The position numbers and the translations under genes are program-made. The notes beneath the pieces are model-generated. The model was given only the letters and a program-made list of their open reading frames with translations. It was not told the DNA's origin and did not search any database. DNA of 64,000 bases from Planctomycetaceae bacterium (GTDB taxonomy: Bacteria; Planctomycetota; Phycisphaerae; Phycisphaerales; SM1A02): positions 1-64,000 of the forward strand of contig CANLMX010000008.1 in assembly GCA_947492385.1 (NCBI GenBank), read 5' to 3'. Below, in pieces: positions 8,525 to 15,209 of this stretch (positions within the stretch are counted from its first letter, which is position 1; each line of letters starts with the position of its first letter).

Positions 8525-11461
8525 CTATCGGTGCCCGCCCATGCCGCCGCGCATGCCGCCGAAGCCGCCCATCGTGCCCCACCCGCCGCGGGCTCCCGTC
8601 CAACCGCTCAGCGCGCCGTATCCGCGGTATCCGTTCGACCAGCCGGCGTAGTTGTAGCCGTAGGGATTCACGGGTCGGGACACCGTGCGGTCGTACCAGC
8701 CCGTGTCCTGGTTGAACCCCGGGATGCCGCGGTCGTAGTCGTTGCCCCAGCGCTGTGCATAGGTGCCGTACTGGTCGCTCACGCCCCAGCCGCCGCGCTC
8801 CCAGCCGCCGCGCTCCCAGCCGCCGCCGTTCCAGCTGCCCGTCCGCTGGCCCTGGTTCGCTGAGGCGGGCGCCTGCGCGGGGTTCATGCCCGCATCGCCA
8901 CGGTCCACGTAGTTGGTCTCGCCGCGTGCGAAGGCGCCGCGTGGGCTGCCGTCGTAGTTGTGGTTGGGGTCCGGGCGGAACCCGGCGTCCACGCCGCCGT
9001 CGCGCGTCACGGCATGCGCGTCGGTGCCGGGATCGCGCTCGACGAGCGTGGCCTCCGCATCACGCGGCTCGGCCGCGCCGCCGCGCGCGCCGCCTTCGGG
9101 GTCGCGCTGCCATGCGCCGTCGGTGCGGCGATACGTGCCCTCGGCGCGACGCTGCGTCACCTGCCCGTTGCGTCCGGCGTACACGTCGTTCGCCACGCCC
9201 GCGGCGTGGGCCCAACGCGCGCCGTTGCCCGACGCGATCGCTCCCGCGGCGCCCTTCGCCTCCGCTCGCGCGCCCGCACCGAGCGTGCCGTGCACCCCGG
9301 CGCGTGCTGCCGCATTCGCGTCGGTCATCGCGTGGTCCCACGTGCGGCGGGCGGTGCCTTGCCAGTGGTTGTTCCACCACCCGCTCCCGTCGCGCCATCC
9401 CCACGGGTGGTAGCCCCAGTCCCAAGCACCTGCGAAGCCCAGCCCGAGCGCGTAGCCGGTGCAGCATTCCCAGCCCGGTCCCCACCATCCGCTGCCGCAC
9501 CATGGTGCGCCGCACCACAGGCCCGCATCGGCCCAGCCCGGGAACGGCGAAAAGTTCCACGCCCCGAACTCGCACCCGTAGCTCGGCCAGTAGCCGTAGG
9601 TGATCGGCCATCCCGCGTACGGCCCCCACGTGGGATCGATCACGTCGTCGGTCGATGGCACGTCGCCCTGGTCAGTGGCGCCCGGGGTCGCGTACCCCGT
9701 GCCCCAGACCACGGTGCCGTCCTGCACGTAGCTGTTCATCGCGCCCGCGGTGAATGCGTACGTCACGGTGTCCGGCGACGAACCGGCCACTTCCACGAAC
9801 GTCGCGGGATACACGGGGCAGGTGGGCGGGATCGAACCGATGGCCTCCGGAAGCGCGTCGCATGGCGACCATGGTCCCGTCGCGGCGTCTGCCACGAACC
9901 ACGCGCCCCCTTGGCAGAGGTACCAGCGCCCGTCGCACGCGACCAGCGGATCGCTCGCGTTCGTCGCGTATCGCATCGACGTGCCTTCGATCGGGCGCAG
10001 CCTCGGCGTGCCCCCGAGGAACGAGACCTTCCCGTGCGCCGTCGCGCGCTCGAGCGTCGCCAGGTGCACGATCTGCTGCTGGTAGAGCGCATTCACCGCC
10101 TGCGGCGTGCCCGGGACGCTCGCGAGCACGTTGCCCCAGGGGCCATGGGGGTCGATCGACGCGAAGGCCTCCGGAAGCTCGGCGACCGGCACGGAGGCCC
10201 ACGGTCCCGCCATGAGGTCCGCGGTCGTGAACCAGCGCCCGGAGGCGACCAGCCACCATCGGTCTCCCGCGTCATTCGTGAACAGGTCGCAGCCGGCGTT
10301 GGCGACCGCGCGCACGCCGTCGGCGACGGCGACGGTGCGCGGCGATCCGTCGATGCTCACCAAGCACAGCGGCCGCGTGCTCACGATGACGTCGGGAGCG
10401 GTGCGCGGGCCTGCGCCGTCGGCGGTCGCCGTGGCGGTCCGTCCATCGCCGGGCGGGGTCGTGTCGCCGCGCTCGTTGCGCTTCGGGAGCGCGGACTCGA
10501 TCGCCGCGCGCTGGTCGGGCGTCGGGGTGCGGCCGGACGCGTAGGGCCCGCGGAACGCCGCGGAGTGCATCCACGTGCCGTCCGCGAGCCGCGTGAACCA
10601 CGTGCGCGACTCGCGGTCGAAGGCCAGGAGCGATGCGGTGTTCTGCGCAAGCCCCATCGACCCGTCGCCGACCGGGCGCAGCACGGGCGCCCCGTCGAGC
10701 AGCAGCAGCGTCGCGCGTCGCTGCACGACGCGGATCTCCGGCACGTCCCGCGAGAGGCGTGCCTGCGTCGAGGCGTGCCGCTTCGCGACCTGCATGTTCC
10801 GCATCACGCCGGCGCGGTTCGCGGTGAATCGCGCTCCCGAGATCATCGACTGCAACTCGGTGGCGGCGGCGTCGGCGTTGCGCCCGTCGGCGAGGGTTGC
10901 GCGCTGGACCTCGATGCCCGAGAGCACGATCGCACCGGACGGGCCGTCGTGGTCCACGCGGGCATCGAACGAGAACGTGCCGAAGGTGGGCGACTTCCCC
11001 GCATCCGCCATCGAGAAGGCGCATCGGGCGGTGGCGCGCGAAGGGTCGAGCGTCTCGAATTGCGGGGCGTAGAGGACGTACGTCACGCCGTCGACGGTCG
11101 CCTGCTGCGGCCAGAGCGTCTCGCCGTCGTCATGCGCGGGCGCGGGTGGTGCGTCCGGAGGCGGGACGAGCGCGGGCGGCGCGGCGGGCACCGGGCGGGT
11201 GGGAGCGGTGGATCCCGCGGCGGACGTCGCGTCGGCCGTGGGGGCGTTCGCCGGGGTCGCGGCCGGTGGTTCGGCGACGGGCGCGGCGGCGGCGGGCGGG
11301 GTGGGGGTGACCGCCGGTTGCGTCGCGGGTGCGGGGCGACGGGCGGGGAGGTCGATCGGCGTCGGGGCGTCGTCCTGGGCGGACGTGGGCACCGCCAGGG
11401 CAAGCGCGAGGGCGGTCGCGACGAGGACGGCGACAGGGCGAGGCCGGGCGTGCGTTTCCAT
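8525..11461 (-). CDS. Large secreted protein, resembling 'carbohydrate-binding family V/XII' annotated proteins, Trp/Gly-rich C-terminus
   Basis: This 978-residue exported protein has a signal peptide (ALALALAVPTSAQ), a Pro/Ala-rich linker to about residue 110, and a globular region to about residue 620. That region begins WPQQATVDGVTYVLYAPQFE, a layout seen in proteins often labelled carbohydrate-binding family V/XII. It holds at least two internal units of the pattern W(F/Y)-x-A-D-x-x-x-GPW followed by LPEA-(F/I)-x-(S/A)-I. The C-terminal third is very rich in Trp, Gly, Tyr and Asn (for example GWWGPGWECCTGYALGLG) and contains WERGGWERGGW, encoded by a 15-bp tandem repeat. A lone transcription unit is predicted from TACGCT eight bases before the ATG. 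The molecular function is not known; the label is by resemblance only. Confidence 0.72.
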   Translation of the reverse strand: METHARPRPVAVLVATALALALAVPTSAQDDAPTPIDLPARRPAPATQPAVTPTPPAAAAPVAEPPAATPANAPTADATSAAGSTAPTRPVPAAPPALVPPPDAPPAPAHDDGETLWPQQATVDGVTYVLYAPQFETLDPSRATARCAFSMADAGKSPTFGTFSFDARVDHDGPSGAIVLSGIEVQRATLADGRNADAAATELQSMISGARFTANRAGVMRNMQVAKRHASTQARLSRDVPEIRVVQRRATLLLLDGAPVLRPVGDGSMGLAQNTASLLAFDRESRTWFTRLADGTWMHSAAFRGPYASGRTPTPDQRAAIESALPKRNERGDTTPPGDGRTATATADGAGPRTAPDVIVSTRPLCLVSIDGSPRTVAVADGVRAVANAGCDLFTNDAGDRWWLVASGRWFTTADLMAGPWASVPVAELPEAFASIDPHGPWGNVLASVPGTPQAVNALYQQQIVHLATLERATAHGKVSFLGGTPRLRPIEGTSMRYATNASDPLVACDGRWYLCQGGAWFVADAATGPWSPCDALPEAIGSIPPTCPVYPATFVEVAGSSPDTVTYAFTAGAMNSYVQDGTVVWGTGYATPGATDQGDVPSTDDVIDPTWGPYAGWPITYGYWPSYGCEFGAWNFSPFPGWADAGLWCGAPWCGSGWWGPGWECCTGYALGLGFAGAWDWGYHPWGWRDGSGWWNNHWQGTARRTWDHAMTDANAAARAGVHGTLGAGARAEAKGAAGAIASGNGARWAHAAGVANDVYAGRNGQVTQRRAEGTYRRTDGAWQRDPEGGARGGAAEPRDAEATLVERDPGTDAHAVTRDGGVDAGFRPDPNHNYDGSPRGAFARGETNYVDRGDAGMNPAQAPASANQGQRTGSWNGGGWERGGWERGGWGVSDQYGTYAQRWGNDYDRGIPGFNQDTGWYDRTVSRPVNPYGYNYAGWSNGYRGYGALSGWTGARGGWGTMGGFGGMRGGMGGHR
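8785..8829. repeat. 15-bp tandem repeat, three copies
   Basis: The unit cccagccgccgcgct is repeated twice exactly, followed by a third copy altered at its end. On the minus strand it encodes the GGWER repeats in the C-terminus of the secreted protein. Confidence 0.8.
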
Positions 11462-11469
11462 CGAGGCGC

Positions 11470-11475
11470 AGCGTA
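11470..11475 (-). promoter_or_regulatory. -10 hexamer TACGCT, 8 bases before the ATG at 11461
   Basis: On the minus strand TACGCT is followed by GCGCCTCG and the ATG. The mRNA would have at most a one- or two-base leader. Confidence 0.45.
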
Positions 11476-11526
11476 GGTTTCTTGCGCTTGCGGCGGACCG
11501 AAGGCGTGCGCCATGCCTGACGGTGG

Positions 11527-11546
11527 TATCCTAACAAACACCGTAC
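11527..11546 (+). promoter_or_regulatory. Candidate damage-response operator/promoter of imuA, identical to one before dnaE2
   Basis: The sequence tatcctaacaaacaccgtac is identical over 20 bases to 15181-15200 upstream of dnaE2. It begins with TATCCT, a plausible -10 hexamer, and extends through the expected transcription start; ATG 11550 lies three bases downstream. Flanking bases differ on both sides, so the block itself is conserved. I see no match to the CTGT-N8-ACAG, GTTC/GAAC or other LexA boxes I know. Confidence 0.7.
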
Positions 11547-11549
11547 CGC

Positions 11550-12434
11550 ATGCGCCTTGAACGCCCCCATCTCCTGGCGGAGTGCATCGCCCGGCTCGAG
11601 CGCACGTGCGGCGAGCGGGGCGCGGGCGGTCCGCGTGTCGCCACCGGATGGCCTGCGATCGACGCGCATCTCGGCGGCGGCATCGCGTCCGCCGGGCTGC
11701 ATGAATGGTGGGGCGCGAGCGAGGACGTGCGTGCCGTGCTGGTGCAGCTTGCTTGGCGCGCCGTGCTGCAGGACGATGCCGAGCGGCCCGGGCAGTGCCG
11801 CCATGTGGCGTGGGTCGGCCGGGCCGCGTGGCCGTCTCCCGATCATCTGGTGCGGGGCCTGCGTGCACCCCTCGCCGGCATGTTCGGCGCGACGCGCATT
11901 CCTTCCTGGCCTGACGCGCGGCTGCACGACCGATCGATCCTCGTCGACGTGCCCGCGCATGACGACGGTGCGCGCCTGTGGGCCATCGAGCAGGCGGCCC
12001 GCTGCCCGGGCGTGTGTGCGGTGGTGGCCGACGGTCGCGGGTTCCCGATGCCGGCCACGCGTCGCCTGCAACTGGCGTCTTCGGGCACGCTGCTGCTGTC
12101 CATGCGTGGCCCCGAGCGCCGCGCCGGCGAGCGGCGCACCGTGCCCAGCGCGTGCGCCACGCGCTGGTGGGTGACGCCCGCCAGCGGCATCCGCGAGGTG
12201 CCATGGCTGCGCGCGATGCATGCGCTGGCTGCCCGCATCGTGCCCGAGCCTGCGTGGACCGTGCGTCTCGAGCGCGCCAAGGGCGTTGGCATCGACCCGG
12301 ATGCGTGCCCCGAGGCAGTCGCGACCGAGTGGTGGCGCACCGAGGGCGTGCCGGACGCGCCCGCGCGCGTGCGCCGCGTGCGCGCCCACCGCGTGGCGCG
12401 CGCGGCGTCGTTGCGCGAGGCGCGCGCATCCTGA
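11550..12434 (+). CDS. imuA: ImuA, RecA/SulA-like accessory protein of the ImuB-DnaE2 mutasome
   Basis: This 294-residue protein is the first gene of the imuA-imuB pair. ImuA proteins are RecA-like folds that work with ImuB and the error-prone polymerase DnaE2 in damage-induced mutagenesis. Family features are VATGWPAIDAHLGGGI followed by GLHEWWG near residues 30-55, an internal RecA-like beta-alpha region with SILVDVPAH and GVCAVVADGRGF, and TRRLQLASSGTLLLSM. As in other ImuA proteins, no classical Walker A GKT/S is seen where RecA has one. The C-terminus is Arg/Ala-rich. It is followed after nine bases by imuB. The upstream 20-bp motif shared with dnaE2 argues for co-regulation. Confidence 0.88.
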   Translation: MRLERPHLLAECIARLERTCGERGAGGPRVATGWPAIDAHLGGGIASAGLHEWWGASEDVRAVLVQLAWRAVLQDDAERPGQCRHVAWVGRAAWPSPDHLVRGLRAPLAGMFGATRIPSWPDARLHDRSILVDVPAHDDGARLWAIEQAARCPGVCAVVADGRGFPMPATRRLQLASSGTLLLSMRGPERRAGERRTVPSACATRWWVTPASGIREVPWLRAMHALAARIVPEPAWTVRLERAKGVGIDPDACPEAVATEWWRTEGVPDAPARVRRVRAHRVARAASLREARAS

Positions 12435-12443
12435 GGTGGCGTC

Positions 12444-13481
12444 ATGCACGCGCGTTCACAGCCATGGTTCGCGGCCATCGTGCCGGTGCGCCCGGCGCCG
12501 GGTCCCGCGGCGCTGCGTCGGATGGCCGAGCGGTGCCTGCGGTGGACGCCACGCGTCCATGCCGAGCACGTGGAGGGCGATTGGCCGCTCATCCTGCTCG
12601 ACCTGCGCGGGTGCCTGGAGGTGCACGGCGGTGCGCCGCGCCTGCGCGAGCGCATCGCGCGTGCATTCGCGCGGCGTGGCATCGAGCACGCATGCTGCAT
12701 GGACGCGTGTGCGGGAGCGGCCGCGGCGCGGGCCACGGCCCATGCGATCGAATTGAGCGCATCCCGCACGCCCGGCGCGGCGCTGCGCGTGCCGCTGGAT
12801 CGGCTCGCGATCGAGTCGCTCCGCATCGGTGCGGACGCGTGCGCCGCGCTGCGTGAAGTGAACGTGCGCTCCGTGGGCGAGCTGCGCGCGATCGGCCGTG
12901 CCGCGCTCGCCGACCGGTTCGGACCCACGGTGGGCATGCGGCTCGACCAAGCGTCGGGCGCACGCGCGTGGGACTTCGTGCCCATCCCGCATCCGGACCC
13001 GCCGCGCGCCGCATTCGAGTTCGCCTCACCGTGCGCGTGCCCCGAGGCGACGGCGCGCGCCACGCGCCATGCGCTCGAGGACCTGTGCACGGCGCTTGCC
13101 GCGCGCGCCCGCGGCGTCCGGGCCCTCGCGGTGCGCATGGAGCGCGCCGGGCTTCCGGCGGTGCGCGGCACCGTGCACCTGGGCGTGCCCACGCGCGACG
13201 CCGCGCACCTGTGGGCAGTGCTGCGGCCGCGCGTCGAGCGCATGCACCTGGGGCGCCATGAGCTGGGGCAGGGCGTCGAACGCATCGCGTTGGTCGCCCT
13301 GCGGACGGGGCGGGTGCCGGACGGGATGGGCGCGCTCGTCCCAGGCGTGGGGACGCGCGGCATGCCGGCGGCGCCCGGGGGCCCCGGCCCGGCCGATGCC
13401 GCGCGGCGTGCGCTCGGCGAACTCGTGGACCAGCTCGCGGCGCGCCTCGGCGACGATGCCGTGCGCCGGCCCGCGACGTGA
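12444..13481 (+). CDS. imuB: ImuB, Y-family polymerase-like protein, short form
   Basis: This 345-residue Y-family (DinB-like) protein is the hub that, in known systems, recruits DnaE2 to the beta clamp. Visible regions are WPLILLDLRGCLEVHGG and ARRGIEHACCMDACAGAAAARA (palm/fingers), PLDRLAIESLRIGADA (start of thumb), SVGELRAIGRAALADRFG (helix-hairpin-helix-like), and a little-finger region ending LGELVDQLAARLG. It is clearly shorter than the usual 450-500 residues. It ends soon after that segment, so the C-terminal tail that normally carries clamp-binding and DnaE2-interaction sequences is missing. No QLxLF/QLPLWG-type motif is seen. The acidic catalytic residues of active Y-family enzymes are also not evident, as expected for ImuB. 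The ATG is preceded by GAGGTGG. Confidence 0.85.
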   Translation: MHARSQPWFAAIVPVRPAPGPAALRRMAERCLRWTPRVHAEHVEGDWPLILLDLRGCLEVHGGAPRLRERIARAFARRGIEHACCMDACAGAAAARATAHAIELSASRTPGAALRVPLDRLAIESLRIGADACAALREVNVRSVGELRAIGRAALADRFGPTVGMRLDQASGARAWDFVPIPHPDPPRAAFEFASPCACPEATARATRHALEDLCTALAARARGVRALAVRMERAGLPAVRGTVHLGVPTRDAAHLWAVLRPRVERMHLGRHELGQGVERIALVALRTGRVPDGMGALVPGVGTRGMPAAPGGPGPADAARRALGELVDQLAARLGDDAVRRPAT

Positions 13482-13490
13482 TCGCGTCCC

Positions 13491-13496
13491 TACACT
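13491..13496 (+). promoter_or_regulatory. -10 hexamer TACACT, 6 bases before ATG 13503
   Basis: TACACT lies just behind the imuB stop and six bases before the ATG, predicting an independent leaderless transcript for the small lipoprotein gene. Confidence 0.5.
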
Positions 13497-13502
13497 CGCC
13501 GC

Positions 13503-14009
13503 ATGCGTGCCCACGTCCTCCCTGCCGTCGCGGGATTCGTCGCCTTCGGCGCGCTTGCCGGCTGCAACCCCTACCTCGAGCACTACGAGGGCGAGCGTTT
13601 CGCGCCGGTCGAAGCCGCGCGCATCGTCGAGGCACCGCCCGCCGACAGCGAGGCCCGCCTCATCGGGACCAGCGAGTTCCGCACCAGCGACACGGCGCTG
13701 CGCGAGCGCCACGTGCTCGACGCCGCGTGCGCCGTCGGTGCCGACCTCGCGACCTGGAGCGTGAAGTGGGACGGCCGCGAGACGCAGGTCGATGCCGACC
13801 CCATCATGCAGCGCGGCATCTCCGAGCGCGGCACGTTCGCGACGTACGTCCCGGTCGTGCGCACGCACGACGCATGGAAGCACGTCGCGCACTTCTACCG
13901 AAGCACCGGAGCCGTCAGCGCGGGGCCGGCGCAGGCGCCGGTGCCGGTGCCTGCGTCGCCGGTGCGTTCACCGGAGCCGCCGCCGCCGGTGCCGCCGCCG
14001 GGCCCGTGA
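13503..14009 (+). CDS. Small lipoprotein of unknown function
   Basis: This 168-residue protein has a signal peptide and a lipobox GALAGC near residue 20, then about 120 residues with no recognised domain (contains RTSDTALRERHVLDA and ISERGTFATYVPVVRTHDAW). A Pro/Val/Ala-rich tail ends PPPVPPPGP. The last 95 bases overlap the 3' end of the convergent YHS gene. Where the two overlap, both proteins have low-complexity Ala/Pro tails. It separates imuAB from dnaE2, but its leaderless-type promoter suggests it is not part of their regulon. Confidence 0.75.
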   Translation: MRAHVLPAVAGFVAFGALAGCNPYLEHYEGERFAPVEAARIVEAPPADSEARLIGTSEFRTSDTALRERHVLDAACAVGADLATWSVKWDGRETQVDADPIMQRGISERGTFATYVPVVRTHDAWKHVAHFYRSTGAVSAGPAQAPVPVPASPVRSPEPPPPVPPPGP

Positions 14010-15135
14010 CGATCGTGAGCTCGGGCCCCTTCGTGCCTTCCTTCTCGCCGGTGGGGTAGGTCACCCACTGCGTCGGCAGGCGCAGCGCCTGCGGGCCCGC
14101 ATCGCCGAGCGCGTCCATCGTGAGCGACATCACGCGCGACTGCGTGTCCCGGCCCATGGATCCCATCTGCACCATGCGGCCCGTGGCCTTGTCGATCGCC
14201 AGGTGCGTGGCGTTGCCCTCGAACCACGTCACCACGTAGTCGCAGTCGTAGGGCCCGAGCTTCCCGCCGCCGGTGCGGATGACGAGGAGCCCTGCCTCCG
14301 GCCGCACGCGCGCACGCAGGATGGACCACGGCAGGCGGTTGAGCTGGCGCTCGAACGCGGTCCGGCGCGTCCCGTAGAGCTCCTGTGCGCCGGGCCCCTC
14401 GGGGCCGATGATCGCGCGTTCGGGCGTGAGGATCGTCTCGATCACCGTGGGATCCGCCTGCGGATCGCCCACCTTGCGCCACGTGACGCGCTGGCGCGCG
14501 CGCGTGGGCCCGGTGATCTCGAGTTCCTCGATGCGGTCCCATTCGGCGCCGCTCGCCTGCACGCGCTCGGTCGACGTCTGGCGGTACGTCTCGGCCTTGC
14601 GGATCGCGTCCTTGCCGCCCGCGTACGCCACCCAGCGGTCGAACGCGGCCATGCCGTCGATCTGCGCGTCGGGAAGGCCTGACGGCAGCTGGTCGTAGGG
14701 CTCCATGTGGCCGTGCGGGTTCGCCTTGAACGTCGCCATGCACTCGGGCGACGCGAAGAAGTACAGGAGGCCTTCCTCGATCGCGTATCGCCGCGCATCG
14801 CCGAGCCCGCCGAGCGGACCCATGCGCCCGCACGCGCCGGCGTCCGTGGCGGCGTAGGTGCGCGGGTCGCGCATGAAGGTGTCGCGCGTGTCCTTGGTGG
14901 TGAACACGTAGGTGTTGCCTTCGAACGCCACCGCGAGCGATCGGTCTCCCGCAACGGCCTTGCCTTGCTTGAGCATCACCGGGTCGACCGGCAGCAGGCG
15001 GTCGGGGCGCACCATCTGCTGCACGGCGGGCGTGGCGCCCTCGGCCGGCAGCGAGACCGCCACGGGCTCGTTCTGCGCGAGGGCGGGGGCGGCGAGGATC
15101 AGCGTGAGCAGGGAGGTCGTGAGCTTGCGCGGCAT
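13915..15135 (-). CDS. Exported YHS-domain protein of unknown function
   Basis: This 406-residue protein has a cleavable signal (LTLILAAPALAQ). A YHS-like segment at about residues 55-135 (VMLKQGKAVAGD, AVAFEGNTYVFTTKDTRDTF and FFASPECMATFKANPHGH) resembles domains in metal-handling proteins. The second half looks like an outer-membrane-associated beta fold with WDRIEELEITGPTRARQRVTW and DYVVTWFEGNATHLAIDKATG. The C-terminus is an Ala/Pro repeat overlapping the convergent lipoprotein gene by 95 bases. The ATG at 15135 was chosen over an upstream in-frame codon at 15219 because the signal peptide follows it directly and 15219 lies inside dnaE2. Divergent from dnaE2 with 74 bases between starts. 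Confidence 0.78.
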   Translation of the reverse strand: MPRKLTTSLLTLILAAPALAQNEPVAVSLPAEGATPAVQQMVRPDRLLPVDPVMLKQGKAVAGDRSLAVAFEGNTYVFTTKDTRDTFMRDPRTYAATDAGACGRMGPLGGLGDARRYAIEEGLLYFFASPECMATFKANPHGHMEPYDQLPSGLPDAQIDGMAAFDRWVAYAGGKDAIRKAETYRQTSTERVQASGAEWDRIEELEITGPTRARQRVTWRKVGDPQADPTVIETILTPERAIIGPEGPGAQELYGTRRTAFERQLNRLPWSILRARVRPEAGLLVIRTGGGKLGPYDCDYVVTWFEGNATHLAIDKATGRMVQMGSMGRDTQSRVMSLTMDALGDAGPQALRLPTQWVTYPTGEKEGTKGPELTIVTGPAAAPAAAAPVNAPATQAPAPAPAPAPR

Positions 15136-15180
15136 GGCAGGAGCGCATTCGTACCCGGAGCCGGGCGCGGTTCCAGAGCA

Positions 15181-15200
15181 TATCCTAACAAACACCGTAC
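15181..15200 (+). promoter_or_regulatory. Candidate damage-response operator/promoter of dnaE2, identical to one before imuA
   Basis: The 20 bases tatcctaacaaacaccgtac match 11527-11546 exactly; ATG 15210 lies nine bases downstream. The TATCCT can serve as the -10 hexamer and the downstream AACAAACACC would cover the transcription start, a position suited to a repressor or damage-responsive activator. Confidence 0.7.
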
Positions 15201-15209
15201 AAGAACGCC

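Noticed and set aside
8785-8829. CRISPR-like short repeats
   Set aside because: The three 15-bp units are directly adjacent without spacers and encode GGWER within an open reading frame.
11521-11550. Classical LexA box upstream of imuA
   Set aside because: No CTGT-N8-ACAG, GAAC/GTTC direct or inverted repeat is present; GGTG...CACC at 11522-11542 is not conserved in the dnaE2 copy, so it is probably chance.
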